Shown: in pieces, positions 19,124 through 28,650 of the stretch | Position numbering within the stretch: the stretch's first letter is position 1 | Layout: each line of letters starts with the position of its first letter | Source: Planctomycetota bacterium | Lineage (GTDB): Bacteria > Planctomycetota > UBA8742 > UBA2392 | Assembly (NCBI GenBank): GCA_027493625.1 | Contig: JAOSKM010000001.1 | Span: 649,489-713,488, forward strand | Reading direction: 5' to 3' | Length of the DNA stretch: 64,000 nt | Program-made: the position numbers and the translations under genes | The notes under the pieces: model-generated | Seen by the model: the letters and a program-made list of their open reading frames with translations, nothing else | Told to the model about the DNA's origin: nothing | Databases searched by the model: none

Positions 19124-19199
19124 AAGAACCGCGCCAACGAGCACGCCATGTTGGCGGCCCTGCAATTCGCCCACCGCGTGTCGTGGCAGCGCGAGCAGG

Positions 19200-19673
19200 C
19201 TACCTCTTCGCGTAAAGCCGGCGGGTCTGCTTGATCATGCCGGCGTGCCAGCAGATGTGGGCGGCGATCATGGCGATGAAGCTGGCGGCGTTGCGTTTCG
19301 GCCGGACTTGACCTGTCAAGTCTTCCGGCTTCAGGCTGGCGATCGCCTCGCGCAGGCCGGCGGACGCCTTCTTGAGGGCGGGCAGCACCTGCGCCAACGG
19401 CAGCTCGCCCGGCGGCTGGGTATCCGGCGACTTGGACGGGTCCATGTTCCTGATCGTTGCTATGTAGTGCCGGTGGCAGAGCTCCAGGTGGTTCAGGTGC
19501 CACAGGATCGTGCCCGGCACGCCGACGCCTTTGTCGTGCGGCTCGGCGGCGTAGGCGGGATGCTGCCAGGCGGCCTCCGTCTCGGTCAGGTCGGTGATGG
19601 CGCTGGCCAGGCTCTCCCACTCGTCATTCAGCGCGCCGTCAAACACGACAAGCAATGTCTCAATCGCTTCCAT
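19200..19673 (-). CDS. DinB-like four-helix protein
   Basis: 157 residues, all helical, with the DinB-superfamily layout: an N-terminal helix (EAIETLLVVFDGALNDEWESL), an ILWHLNHLELCHRHYI segment with histidines that can bind metal, and a C-terminal histidine helix (MIAAHICWHAGMIKQTRRLY). DinB-like proteins include metal-dependent thiol transferases and many of unknown role. This one stands alone between gene fragments and thiC; no partner is suggested by the context. A partial duplicate of its 3' end follows it. Confidence 0.75.
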   Translation of the reverse strand: MEAIETLLVVFDGALNDEWESLASAITDLTETEAAWQHPAYAAEPHDKGVGVPGTILWHLNHLELCHRHYIATIRNMDPSKSPDTQPPGELPLAQVLPALKKASAGLREAIASLKPEDLTGQVRPKRNAASFIAMIAAHICWHAGMIKQTRRLYAKR

Positions 19674-19692
19674 ACCGCCCTCCGCGGTCGTG

Positions 19693-19727
19693 CCAATCCA
19701 AAATCCAAAATCGAAAATCCAAAATCA
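19693..19727. repeat. Heptanucleotide array I (CCAAAAT), single arm
   Basis: AATCCAAAATCCAAAATCGA followed by AAATCCAAAATC: four 7-nt CCAAAAT-type units with one variant. Unlike most other sites, no opposite arm is present nearby. It sits about 100 nt upstream of thiC. I recall the same unit from cyanobacterial intergenic repeats, which should be verified by search. Confidence 0.75.
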
Positions 19728-19825
19728 CGCGCAGCGATGCCTCCTACTGGTGAAGGAAGTCCCTTCTACTATCCTGCCCCCGAACGGGCACAGGTTACGG
19801 GGCAGGGGCTATTTTTGGGGACGCT

Positions 19826-21376
19826 ATGCCTACCCAGCTGCAATTCGCGCGTGAAGGCAAAATCACCGACGAAATGGCCTACGTGGCCGAGCAGGAAGAA
19901 CTCACGCCCGAAGAGGTGCGCGGGTTGATCGCCCAGGGCCACCTGGTGATTCCCAAGAACATCAACCACGACTTCGCCCCGCGCGCCATCGGCCGCCGCA
20001 CCAAGACCAAGGTCAACGCCAACATCGGCATCAGCAGCGACCACGGCAAGCTCGAGGAAGAGCTGGCCAAGCTCAAGGTCGCCATCGAGTTCGGCAGCGA
20101 CTCGGTGATGGATTTAAGCAGCGGCTACCAGGACCTCGACGGCATCAGGCAGGCCGTAATCAACAACAGCAGCGTGATGGTGGGCACCGTGCCGATCTAC
20201 GGCGCCATGTCCGACAACATCATGCAGGGCCGCGGTTTCAAAGATTTCACGGCGCGCAGGCTGCTCGACGAAATCGACAAGCAGGGCCAGCAGGGCGTTG
20301 ACTACATCACCGTCCACTGCGGCATCACGCGCCAGACCCTCAAGTACGTCGACGGCCGTCAGCGCATCGTCGGCATCGTCAGCAAGGGCGGCAGCGTGCA
20401 CGCGGCCTGGATGCGCGCCACGGGCAACGAGAACCCGCTGTACGAGTACTTCGACGAGCTGTGCGAGATCGCCGCGAAGTACGACATGACCTTCAGCCTC
20501 GGCGACAGTCTACGGCCGGGCGGCACCGGCGACGCCACGGACGCGGCGCAAGTGCAGGAATTGTTGCTACTCGGCGAGCTGACCAAACGCGCCTGGGCCA
20601 AGGGCGTGCAGGTGATGATCGAGGGCCCGGGCCACGTGCCGCTGGACCAGATCGCCGCCAATGTCCTTTTGCAGAAGCGGCTGTGCCACGGCGCGCCCTT
20701 TTACGTGTTAGGCCCGCTGACCATCGACACCGGCGCGGGCTATGACCACATCACGGGCGCGATCGGCGGCGCGGTGTGCAGCGCCGCGGGCGCCGACATG
20801 CTGTGCTACGTCACGCCGGCCGAACACCTGCGCCTGCCCAACGCCGACGACGTGCGACAGGGCGTGATCGCCACCCGCATCGCGGCCCAGAGCGGCGACC
20901 TGGCCAAGGGCGTGCCGTACGCCAAGCGGATCAATGACCGCATGTCCGAAGCGCGCAAAAAGCTGGACTGGGAAACCATGTACGCCTGCGCTATCGACCC
21001 GGTTGAGGCCCGCAAGTTCCGCCAGACCAGCGAGGACTACGACAGCGACGTCTGCACCATGTGCGGCGACCTGTGCGCCGTGCGCATGGACAACTTCACG
21101 GACCTCGGCTCGCGCGCGCCCGCGGACCTGAAGGAAATGCCCATGGCCGACGAGCGCCGCCAGCGCCGCGTGACCATGGCCGAGAAACAGGCGGCCGAGG
21201 GCAGCTTCGACGAGATGGGCAACTGGCTGCCGCCAAAGCACGTGCAGGAGAAGCAGCGCGCCAAGGGCCAACAGGCAAAGCTGGAAGCCAAGGTGCCCTA
21301 CGAGCGCGCCGATTCAGCAAGCTACAAAAAGGGCGCCGCCCCCGAGCCCGAGCAAATCCTGCGCCACAAAGAGTAG
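19826..21376 (+). CDS. thiC: Phosphomethylpyrimidine synthase
   Basis: A 516-residue ThiC, the radical-SAM enzyme that rearranges aminoimidazole ribotide to HMP phosphate for thiamine synthesis. Landmarks are NANIGISSDHGKLEEEL, GSDSVMDLSSG, DYITVHCGI, SLGDSLRPGGTGDATDAAQ, VMIEGPGHVPLDQI and the C-terminal cluster CTMCGDLC (Cx2Cx3C here, one residue shorter than the commoner CSMCGPKFC form). A charged tail of about 90 residues follows the cluster. The ATG follows TTTTTGGGGACGCT, whose GGGGA can serve as ribosome site. I see no TPP riboswitch in the leader. No other thiamine gene is in the window. Confidence 0.96.
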   Translation: MPTQLQFAREGKITDEMAYVAEQEELTPEEVRGLIAQGHLVIPKNINHDFAPRAIGRRTKTKVNANIGISSDHGKLEEELAKLKVAIEFGSDSVMDLSSGYQDLDGIRQAVINNSSVMVGTVPIYGAMSDNIMQGRGFKDFTARRLLDEIDKQGQQGVDYITVHCGITRQTLKYVDGRQRIVGIVSKGGSVHAAWMRATGNENPLYEYFDELCEIAAKYDMTFSLGDSLRPGGTGDATDAAQVQELLLLGELTKRAWAKGVQVMIEGPGHVPLDQIAANVLLQKRLCHGAPFYVLGPLTIDTGAGYDHITGAIGGAVCSAAGADMLCYVTPAEHLRLPNADDVRQGVIATRIAAQSGDLAKGVPYAKRINDRMSEARKKLDWETMYACAIDPVEARKFRQTSEDYDSDVCTMCGDLCAVRMDNFTDLGSRAPADLKEMPMADERRQRRVTMAEKQAAEGSFDEMGNWLPPKHVQEKQRAKGQQAKLEAKVPYERADSASYKKGAAPEPEQILRHKE

Positions 21377-21551
21377 TGGTATACACATCCCGACTTCGCT
21401 GAAGCTACCTGGGCAGGCCTGCCATGGGTCCCGGTGACCACACTGCGCATCACGGCGCGCCGATCTATGCAGCGCCTCGCCAACCAATGGGGGCCGATTA
21501 ACCCAACCGATTACGTCGAGAAAACGCGCAATCAATCCGCGAAGGACACAC

Positions 21552-21854
21552 CTATGCCCCCGGTTTGCGATCCACCGTTGATGTGCCCGACCGCATCCGA
21601 TTGTACTTCGGTAAAACCAATTTCGTTAATATCAGTAACTGAGGCACTACGGCGGTAAGCGTCATTCCAACTATGAGGAACAGATACGAGGCCAAGGCCA
21701 AGAGCGATACGTCCATCAACGACCGAGGCTCGACGACATCCCTAAAGTGATCAATCGCAAACTTAACTATCACTCCGTTCACGAATGTAGACAAGAATAT
21801 CGGAATAGACCAGCGGAGTGCGAAACGCGAGGCAGCTCGCTCGTGTTCATTCAT
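21552..21854 (-). CDS. Small two-helix membrane protein, hypothetical
   Basis: A 100-residue protein beginning MNEHERAASRFALRW. It has two clear hydrophobic helices, IPIFLSTFVNGVIVKFAI and LLALASYLFLIVGMTLTAVV followed by PQLLILTKLVL, and a basic C-terminus. I recognise no family. The surrounding DNA is AT-richer than the window average and otherwise looks non-coding, so horizontal acquisition is possible. The longer open frame upstream of this Met has no protein-like character. Confidence 0.5.
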   Translation of the reverse strand: MNEHERAASRFALRWSIPIFLSTFVNGVIVKFAIDHFRDVVEPRSLMDVSLLALASYLFLIVGMTLTAVVPQLLILTKLVLPKYNRMRSGTSTVDRKPGA

Positions 21855-22368
21855 ACAGCACCTTCGATACGCCCGACCCTTCAGCGAAGTCAAGTCCGAG
21901 TTCGCCCAGGGTTGTGGAAAGCGGAGACGGTCCACTACAGCAGTCTAAATTGCAGTGTTCTATTGTCACTTCTACCAACCTTCCCAATCTTCCCACGGAT
22001 ACCCCCAGCCGTTCTTCCGGCCAGATGTTCTCGCGGTCTCGCCCGCTATCTTCCTGCAAAGGCAACAGTCTTCAGGTTTGTCCCACAAGTCTGCGTGCTT
22101 TCGATACTGATCCCATCCAAGACCGTTCTCGCCCTTTGGGCAGGGGTGTGTTCTTCGCGGAAGTGGTTGCGTGGAAATACAATGAAAGGGATGGAGAAGG
22201 TGCCTGATTCATCCTGCGGCGGCTGGTCAACAGTTTGCCGGTCCTTGCTGCCCCCTTCTGGCAGAACTGGCATGCCACCCATGGCCTTGAAGACGATGCC
22301 TCCTGTCCCTGACCCTCCTTGCCCAAGCCCGTTCCCTGCTTGCCTTGCTTCCGCTACTCTTTCGGGGC
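21855..22368. other. Gene-poor, AT-richer stretch
   Basis: About 510 nt between the small membrane protein and the antiporter gene. Short open frames occur in several phases, none with a start, ribosome site or protein-like composition. No repeat array or RNA fold was recognised. Base composition differs from both flanks. It may be the eroded remains of acquired DNA. Confidence 0.4.
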
Positions 22369-24242
22369 ATGCCGGACTGGTTTGAGCTTCTGCACCTTGA
22401 GCACGTGGACGCCTGGTTCGACGCGCCTGCGTTGGCGTTGGCGCTTGCCCTTACTGTCGGCATGGCCGCGCTGGTGCTCGGCTCGGCCTTGCGTCTGCCC
22501 GGCATCCTGTTCGCACTGGCCGCCGGCGTCGCCCTCGGCCCCGACTTCGCCAACGTGATCCGCCCGGCCGTGCTGGGCGACTGGCTGCGTGTGATCGTGG
22601 GTTTCTGCGTCAGCGTGATCCTGTTCGAGGGCGCGCTTTCGCTGAACCCGGCGCGGCTCAAGCGCGCGGCTTCGCCGGTGCGGCGGCTGGTCACGGTCGG
22701 CGCGCTGATCGCCGCCGGCGGCGCGGCCGTCGCGGCCCATTACGCCATGGGCTGGCGCTGGGAAATCGCGGCGCTGTTCGGCTCATTGCTGATCGTAACC
22801 GGTCCCACGGTGATCGCGCCCCTGCTGCGCCGCATCAAGGCCGAGAAGACCGTTGCCACGGTGCTGTCCGCCGAGGGCGTGCTGGGCGATGCCGTGGGCG
22901 CCGTTACCGCCACCGTGGTGTTCGGCATCGCGGTCGCTCCGCGCGCTGAGGAATTCACGGCGGCCGCCGTCGAGTTCGGGCGCATTGTGCTGCTGGGGGC
23001 GTGATCGGCTTCCTGGCAGGGCTGGTAATCTCGCTGTTGGGGCGTTGGCAGCGCATGTCGCTTGAGGGCCTGGGCCGCGTCACCACCCTGGCGCTGGTGG
23101 TGCTGGCCTTCCAGCTCAGCAACGTGGTGGCCCACGAGAGCGGCGTGGTGGCGGCCGTGGTGGCGGGCATGACCGTGGGCACGCTCGGCACCCAGAAGCA
23201 GGATGAACTGATCGAGTTCAAGGAAGAGCTCAGCATCCTGTTCATCGGCCTGCTGTTCGTGCTGCTGGCCGCGAACGTGCGCATCGCGGAGATCATCGCG
23301 CTGGCCGACCGCGCCGCGCTGGTGGCGGCGGCACTGGTGCTGGCGGTGCGCCCGCTGTCGGTGCTGATCTCGACCATCGGAACGTCATTGAGCGGCCGGC
23401 AGCGGCTGTTTATCGCCTGGATCGGCCCGCGCGGGATCGTGGCGGCCGCCGTGGCCTCGCTGTTCGCGACCGAGCTCGCGGCGCGCGGCGCCCCTGAGGG
23501 CGCGGAGTTCCGGGCCGTGGTATTCCTGACCATCGTGGTGACCGTGACGCTCGCCGGCTTCACCGGCTGGCCGATGGGCAAGCTGCTTGGCGTGCTGGCC
23601 AAGATCAACCAGGGCTGGCTGATCTTCGGCGCCAACCGGGTGGCGATCGCGCTGGCGCTGGCTTTGAAGGAAAGCGGCGAGGAAGTGCTGCTGATCGACC
23701 GCAACCGCGACGCCTGCGCCGAGGCCGAGGCGGCCGGCCTGAGCGTGCTCATGGGCAACGGGCTCGACGCTCACACGCTGCTGCGCGCGGGGGTCGAGAC
23801 GCGCCGGGGCGTGATCGCCATGACCAGCAACGACGAAACCAACCTGTTGTTCGTGCAGACCGCGAAGCGCTTGCATCGCGCGCTGGCGGGTTGGCTGGTA
23901 CTGGGCGGCGCCAAGGGCGGCGTCACGAGCCACATGATTGAGGAGGAAGGCGCCCGCGTGCTGGGCGGGCGCAAGATGGACATCGCGCTGCTGGCAGCGC
24001 TGGTCGAGGAGGGCCGCATGGAGACCCAGCAGCGCAAGCGCGGCGAAGCGGGCAAAGACAACGGCAAGACCATCGTGCGGCGCGCGGGCGAGGTGCCGCT
24101 GCTGGTCAAGCGCGGCGGCCGCTTCGTGCCCGCAGGCGAAGATTACGAAGACGCCGATGAGCTGGTGCTGCTGACGCCCTCCAGCCAGCCCGTGCGCCCC
24201 GCCGCCGCCACCGAAAGCGCCCGCAGGCCGGCGGTGCGTTGA
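22369..24242 (+). CDS. CPA1-type cation/proton antiporter with TrkA-N-like domain, frameshifted
   Basis: The start gives MPDWFELLHLEHVDAWFD, then about twelve membrane helices of the NhaP/CPA1 type. Landmarks are LPGILFALAAGVALGPDF, SVILFEGALSLNP, TGPTVIAPLLRR, LSAEGVLGDAVGAV (the transport Asp region) and GPRGIVAAAVASLFA. A nucleotide-binding Rossmann domain follows (LIFGANRVAIALALALKE…VLLIDRNRDACAEAE…TSNDETN), as in antiporters gated by TrkA-N/RCK. The frame breaks at the GGGGG run 22995-22999; one more G joins LLGA to GVIGFLAGLVIS. It probably exports Na+ or K+ in exchange for protons. Intact length would be about 624 residues. Confidence 0.85.
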
Positions 24243-24295
24243 CTGGCCCGGGCTAACGGCCGGATGTATTCTGTTGCGGTCTGCCCGGACAACCC

Positions 24296-25216
24296 ATGCG
24301 CATCTGTATCCTTTCACGGAACCCGACGCTGTATTCCACGCGCCGCCTGCGCGACGCCGCCCTTGCGCGCGGCCACAAGGTGATGGTGGTTGACTACCTG
24401 CGCTGCTACGTGGACATCACGGCGCGCAGCCCCAAGGTGATGTACACCGGCGCGGCGCTGCAGAAGTTCGACGCCATCATCCCGCGCGTGGCCAGCAGCG
24501 CAGAGGCCGCCTACGGCGCGGCGATCGTGCGGCAGTTCGAGATGATCGGCAGCTACAGCCTGAACGCCAGCCAGGCCATCGTGCGCAGCGGCGACAAGCT
24601 GCGCAGCCTGCAGCTGCTTTCGCGGCAGAATGTGGACCTGCCGCGCACCAGCTTCGCGCACGCGACTCTCAGCAAGGACGACCTGATCGACCTGGTCGGC
24701 CCGCCGCCCTTGGTAATCAAGCTTCTGCAGGGTAGCCAGGGCGCCGGCGTGGTGCTGGCGCCTACGCGCAAGGCCGCCGAGGCGGTGATCAGCGCCTTCC
24801 AGCAGCTGAACGCCAACTTCCTGGTACAGGAGTTCATCGCCGAGGCTGAGGGCCGCGACATCCGCGCCTTCGTGGTGGGGGGCAAGGTGGTGGCGGCCAT
24901 GGAGCGCAGCGCGCCCCCCGGCGACTTCCGCAGCAACCTGCACCGCGGCGGCACGGCCCAGGCGATCAAGCTGACCAAGCGGGAAGAGCGCGTGGCGATC
25001 AGCGCCGCCAAGGCCATGAACCTGAACGTGGCCGGCGTGGACCTGATCCGCGCCAAGCGCGGGCCGCTGGTACTGGAAGTGAACTCGTCGCCGGGCCTGG
25101 AAGGCATCGAGACCGCCACCAAGGTGGACGTGGCCGGGCAGATCATCGAGTACATCGAGAAGAAGGTGACCGAGAACGAAAGCCAGGACCCCCAGCGCAA
25201 GAAGGTGGACGCGTAG
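24296..25216 (+). CDS. rimK: RimK-family ATP-grasp ligase
   Basis: A 306-residue ATP-grasp protein very like RimK, which adds glutamates to the C-terminus of ribosomal protein S6; relatives make other alpha-linked peptides. It opens [20 protein letters not shown], with [23 protein letters not shown], then the ATP-grasp core [36 protein letters not shown], and the Mg-binding end [20 protein letters not shown]. Typical length. No rpsF is nearby, so substrate is inferred from family. It is followed directly by a heptamer array and a small TPR-like gene. Confidence 0.9.
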   Translation: MRICILSRNPTLYSTRRLRDAALARGHKVMVVDYLRCYVDITARSPKVMYTGAALQKFDAIIPRVASSAEAAYGAAIVRQFEMIGSYSLNASQAIVRSGDKLRSLQLLSRQNVDLPRTSFAHATLSKDDLIDLVGPPPLVIKLLQGSQGAGVVLAPTRKAAEAVISAFQQLNANFLVQEFIAEAEGRDIRAFVVGGKVVAAMERSAPPGDFRSNLHRGGTAQAIKLTKREERVAISAAKAMNLNVAGVDLIRAKRGPLVLEVNSSPGLEGIETATKVDVAGQIIEYIEKKVTENESQDPQRKKVDA

Positions 25217-25305
25217 GGCAGGGGACAGGTTTCAGGTTTCAGGGGACAGGGTGTATGTTTGAAGGCGACCCTGACCCCTGAAACCTGAGCCCTGAAACCT
25301 GACTC
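25217..25305. repeat. Heptanucleotide inverted array D (CAGGTTT / AAACCTG)
   Basis: Left arm 25217-25250 (ACAGGTTTCAGGTTTCAGGG core), right arm 25268-25303 (CCCTGAAACCTGAGCCCTGA-type units), able to pair over roughly 20 bp or more around an 18-nt loop. It fills the whole spacer between rimK and the next ATG and leaves no Shine-Dalgarno for that gene. Confidence 0.9.
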
Positions 25306-25306
25306 C

Positions 25307-25780
25307 ATGTCCGACACCGAATCCGCCATCCGTCGCCAGCTTGCCGAGCAGGTGCAGGAGACCTTCGCCTCGGCGCTCAATGCCGTGACCTGGGCCCTGT
25401 TGCGCCAGCCCGACCGCAGCCTGCTCGACGACGAAAAGATGCTCTATGCCGCCTTCGCCTCGGGCTACCACTACCTTGAGACCGGCACGTTCCTTGAGCA
25501 CCAGCGCGCCGAGTGGCTGATCAGCCGGGTCTACGCGGCGCTGGGCAACGGGCCGGAAGCCCTGCGCCACGCCGAGCGCTGCATGGACCTGACCACCGCA
25601 CATCGCGACCAGCTGCCCGACTACGACAAGGCCTTCGCCCAGGAAGCGCTCGCACGCGCCCACGCCAAGGCCGGCAACACAGACGAGGCCGCAAAATTCC
25701 GGGCCGAGGCCGAGCAGGCCGGCAACGCGATCAGCGACGAGCGAAGCCGCAAGGTGTTTCTCGAAGAGCTGAACACCTGA
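25307..25780 (+). CDS. Small helical protein, TPR-like
   Basis: A 157-residue all-helical protein with helix pairs that read like one or two TPR units: AEWLISRVYAALGNGPEALR, HAERCMDL, and YDKAFAQEALARAHAKAGNT. It begins MSDTESAIRRQLAEQVQ. No signal peptide. Function unknown; scaffold or partner-binding is likely from the fold. It probably shares a transcript with rimK, with its initiation region made of the repeat array. Confidence 0.65.
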   Translation: MSDTESAIRRQLAEQVQETFASALNAVTWALLRQPDRSLLDDEKMLYAAFASGYHYLETGTFLEHQRAEWLISRVYAALGNGPEALRHAERCMDLTTAHRDQLPDYDKAFAQEALARAHAKAGNTDEAAKFRAEAEQAGNAISDERSRKVFLEELNT

Positions 25781-25864
25781 CCCGTCGCACAAGCGCCCCG
25801 CCCGTGCGCCGCGTACTTAAGATAGGGGCAGTTGTCATTCAGACCTGCGGAGCAGGCCAACAAG

Positions 25865-26040
25865 GTTAGCCCCCAGCGTAAGCTGGGGGTTTGCTCCACA
25901 AGAATTTGTCGAGGCGCGGAGCGCCGGCACAACGGCGGCGTGCCGCCGAACAACCTTGAGACCGCGCGGCGATTGTGTCGGCGCTCCGCGCCTTGGCTGG
26001 CTCACAACGCCGGGACCCCCAGCTTACGCTGGGGGCTAAC
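25865..26040. repeat. Nested inverted-repeat element, MITE-like
   Basis: Within a 420-nt spacer (25781-26202) that has no gene. Outer arms are GTTAGCCCCCAGCGTAAGCT…(25865-25890) and its exact reverse complement ending AGCTTACGCTGGGGGCTAAC (26015-26040); each arm is also a small hairpin. Inside, AGGCGCGGAGCGCCGGCACA (25912-25931) is matched by the near reverse complement at 25973-25994, around a CGGCGGCGTGCCGCCG hairpin. The layered symmetry is what a non-autonomous element or a large structured RNA/DNA cruciform would show. Nothing else is seen in the spacer apart from a GTGGGCATGGGCGAGGCGCC-type palindrome near 26162-26185. Confidence 0.85.
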
Positions 26041-26202
26041 AGTTGTTACGGCGGATGCGCCTTACCGCCGACCCAATACTTACGTTGGAATGCGTCCGCA
26101 GTTTCCCAAAGAACGAGGCATTGGGCGCCCCGACCGTGCGCCACAACCGCCGGGCGCAGCCCGGTGGGCATGGGCGAGGCGCCCATGGCACTCTGCGGCG
26201 CA

Positions 26203-26856
26203 TTAGCCGTCCAGCGCCTTGAACCATTCGGTCAGCATCGGCTCCGGCCAGAAGCGTGAGGGCAGAATCCAGGTGGCCTCGCTGTGCCGGGGCGCGATCA
26301 CCAGCGGGAACAGCGAATCCGCCAGGAACGGCACCGGCAGGTGGCTGCGCACCACCATGCCGCAGGTGTAGGTGGCAGGCTTGCCGCCGGTCATGCTTTT
26401 CGGGATCGGCAGGCGCAGTTGCCGCTCGTGCTCGTCGTACAGCATATCGGCGAAGCGCTGTACTTCCGGGTCGCCGGTCTGCTTGCCCTTGGTGTCCCCC
26501 AGCCCGCCGGCGATGGCGGCCAGGCCGTCAACGTCTTCCTCAAAGCAGGGGTCGGTGCTGTACAGCCAGGCGGCCGGTGCGTCGTCAGGACCCTCCTCGA
26601 ACAGCAGGTAGTTGGCCTGGATCAGGAATCCCCACACCACCTGGCCGTTCTCCATGATGGCCTTCATGCTGCGGTACTGTTCCCAGATCTTGTCGTTGCG
26701 GTCGCCCTGCATCCAGGCCGGCGGGCGAACGCGCAGGTCGTTCATTTCATCGGGAGTGAACTGGCGGGGCGCGGCGCGGAAGTTGCGGCGCGCCTCGGCC
26801 AGCATCAGGCTGAAGATACCCGGTTCGGACACAGTCGCCTCCGCAGGAAAGGACAA
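26203..26856 (-). CDS. Hypothetical protein
   Basis: A 217-residue soluble protein, unrecognised. It starts MSFPAEATVSEPGIFSLMLA, with FTPDEMNDLRVRPPAWMQGD, a strand-rich centre (GQVVWGFLIQANYLLFEEGP) and YTCGMVVRSHLPVPFLADSL later, ending in WFKALDG. GCGTCTTCC-type composition and codon use are typical of the genome, suggesting a resident gene. There is no signal peptide or membrane helix. The neighbouring rRNA methyltransferase gene is on the same strand upstream but 120 nt away. Confidence 0.6.
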   Translation of the reverse strand: MSFPAEATVSEPGIFSLMLAEARRNFRAAPRQFTPDEMNDLRVRPPAWMQGDRNDKIWEQYRSMKAIMENGQVVWGFLIQANYLLFEEGPDDAPAAWLYSTDPCFEEDVDGLAAIAGGLGDTKGKQTGDPEVQRFADMLYDEHERQLRLPIPKSMTGGKPATYTCGMVVRSHLPVPFLADSLFPLVIAPRHSEATWILPSRFWPEPMLTEWFKALDG

Positions 26857-26973
26857 ACAGGGCGATCATCATAGAGACTCAGAAACAAGAATCATCCAGA
26901 ATCATCAAACCAAGGCCCGGGGTGGGTCGGCTTCAACTCGCGAGTCCAGATTTGCTTGCCCGGGATTGGCTCC

Positions 26974-28542
26974 TTACGGCGCGCGCAGGCGGGCCACATA
27001 GCCGCCGTCGTGCCAGGCGGGCACGGGCAGCAGGTAGTTCTCGTACTCGACCTCCCAGCCGAGATCTTCACGTCTTACCTCGCCTACCTTGCCACGCAGG
27101 AAGCGGTGGATCACGTCCGGGCCCTCATCCAGCAGGATGCTGCACACGCTGTACACCAGCACGCCGCCGGGCTTCAGGTTGGCCGCTGCGTTCTCGAGTA
27201 TCCGCAACTGCAGGGCGTTCAGCTCGCGCACGGCGTTTTCGTCAATGCGGTGGCGCGCTTCCACCCGCCGCGCCAGCACGCCGCTGTTGCTGCACGGCGC
27301 GTCCACCAGCACGCGGTCGAACTGCTCGGGGAACTTCACCTCGGCCGCGTCGGCCTGCACCATGGCGATGCTGCGATAGCCCATGCGCGCGACGTTCTGG
27401 CGGATCAGCTCGATCTTCGGCTCCGTCACGTCGCAGGCCAGGATCTTTGCGCGGTCGCCGGTCAGCTCCGCCAGGTGGCCAGCCTTGCCGCCCGGTGCGC
27501 TGCACAGGTCCAGCAGCATTTCGCCCGGCTTGGCCTGCAGGGCCGGCGCGACCAGCTGCGCCGAGTAATCCTGCACGTAGAAGGCGCCCAACGCCCAACC
27601 CGGGTGCTCGGTCAGGTTGCGCACCTTGGCGGGCAGGGCCAGCGCGGTGGTGTCAAAGGGCGTCTGCACGGCCTCGACGTCGGTGCCGCGCGCCGTCCAC
27701 CACTGGGCCAGCTCCTGCCAGCCGGCGCTGAGCGGGTTGGGGCGCACCCAGGTGGCCGGGCGTTCGATAGTCGAGATCGCGACCTGCGTGGCGGCCTCGG
27801 GGCCGTGCTGCTCGATCAGCCGCTCCACCAGCCAGCGCGGCAGTGAGCCGACAATCGAAAGATGCGCGGCCAGGTCTTTGGCCGGGTCAGGGAAGATCGC
27901 GCGTTCCGCCATCAGCAAACGCCCGGAGCCCAGCCGTGCACGGTCAACCCACAGCGGGGGAGGCTGGTGGGCGGCAACCAGCGCGCGGTAATCCTCGGGC
28001 TCGGTCTGCTCGACCCGCACGAACTCGCCCAGGCGCCTCACCAGCGCGTTCACGAAGCCGCGCCCCTTGTGGTCGCGCGTCAGCAGGTCCACGGCCGCGT
28101 TGCCATGGGCGTAGGCCGCGCGCGGATCATCAAGCAGGTACCAGGCTAAAAACAGGTGCAGTGCCGCGCGCACGTCCGGGTCGAGCTCGCTGGTCGGGCG
28201 CGACGACAGGTGCGCCACCAGGTGATCGAACAGGAAGGCGAAGCGCACGGCGTCTTCCAGCATCGGCAGCACGCGGTGGGCGGCTTCCGGGTTGTGGCCC
28301 TGGTACTTCAGCGTGGCCTGCACGGCCGGCTCAAGCAGGTCGCCGGGTTTCATGCGGCGCAGGGTCTCGAAGGCCGCGCGGCGCGGATCAAGCTCGTGCA
28401 CGGTGCGGGCGTGGGGCTTGCGCCGCTCGCCGCGCTGCTTGAAGGGGCGCTCATGGCGCGGGCCCTTGGGCTGGCCGTGGTAGGGGCGTTTGCTTGGGGC
28501 AGGTCCGGGTTGGCGCGCACGGCCGCGAGGTCGATCAGTCAT
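26974..28542 (-). CDS. RsmB/NOP2-family RNA m5C methyltransferase
   Basis: A 522-residue protein. A basic N-terminal 50 residues (MTDRPRGRARQPGPAPSKRP…) precedes a NusB-like helical domain (RRAAFETLRRM…HGNAAVDLLTRDHKGRGFVNALVRRL) and a Rossmann methyltransferase domain with SAM motif LDLCSAPGGKAGHLAEL. The catalytic cysteines lie in DAPCSNSGV (motif IV) and VYSVCSIL (motif VI). This is the RsmB architecture (16S rRNA C967), but ID to RsmB specifically is not certain. The start is the ATG giving MTDRPRG; the frame stays open far upstream by chance. Divergent from the HEAT gene. Confidence 0.88.
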   Translation of the reverse strand: MTDRPRGRARQPGPAPSKRPYHGQPKGPRHERPFKQRGERRKPHARTVHELDPRRAAFETLRRMKPGDLLEPAVQATLKYQGHNPEAAHRVLPMLEDAVRFAFLFDHLVAHLSSRPTSELDPDVRAALHLFLAWYLLDDPRAAYAHGNAAVDLLTRDHKGRGFVNALVRRLGEFVRVEQTEPEDYRALVAAHQPPPLWVDRARLGSGRLLMAERAIFPDPAKDLAAHLSIVGSLPRWLVERLIEQHGPEAATQVAISTIERPATWVRPNPLSAGWQELAQWWTARGTDVEAVQTPFDTTALALPAKVRNLTEHPGWALGAFYVQDYSAQLVAPALQAKPGEMLLDLCSAPGGKAGHLAELTGDRAKILACDVTEPKIELIRQNVARMGYRSIAMVQADAAEVKFPEQFDRVLVDAPCSNSGVLARRVEARHRIDENAVRELNALQLRILENAAANLKPGGVLVYSVCSILLDEGPDVIHRFLRGKVGEVRREDLGWEVEYENYLLPVPAWHDGGYVARLRAP

Positions 28543-28588
28543 GGGGCCAAGATAGTGGGGGATTGAGGGAAGCCAAGGGAAGGGCGAG

Positions 28589-28650
28589 CAGCTTCTGGCT
28601 TTTAGCTTCTGGCTGCTGATAAGTAGCCAGTAGCCAGCAGCTAGTAGCTG
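28589..28650. repeat. Heptanucleotide inverted array H (TTCTGGC / GCCAGTA)
   Basis: Left arm 28589-28616 has AGCTTCTGGCTTTTAGCTTC TGGC-type units; right arm 28623-28650 has AGTAGCCAGTAGCCAGCAGC units, its approximate reverse complement with mismatches and T·G pairs, around a six-nt loop. It lies between two divergent genes, so unlike most other sites it is not between co-directional genes. Confidence 0.8.

Noticed and set aside
23001..24242. Independent second half of the antiporter
   Set aside because: The membrane topology and motifs continue from the first half; the break is at a G5 run.
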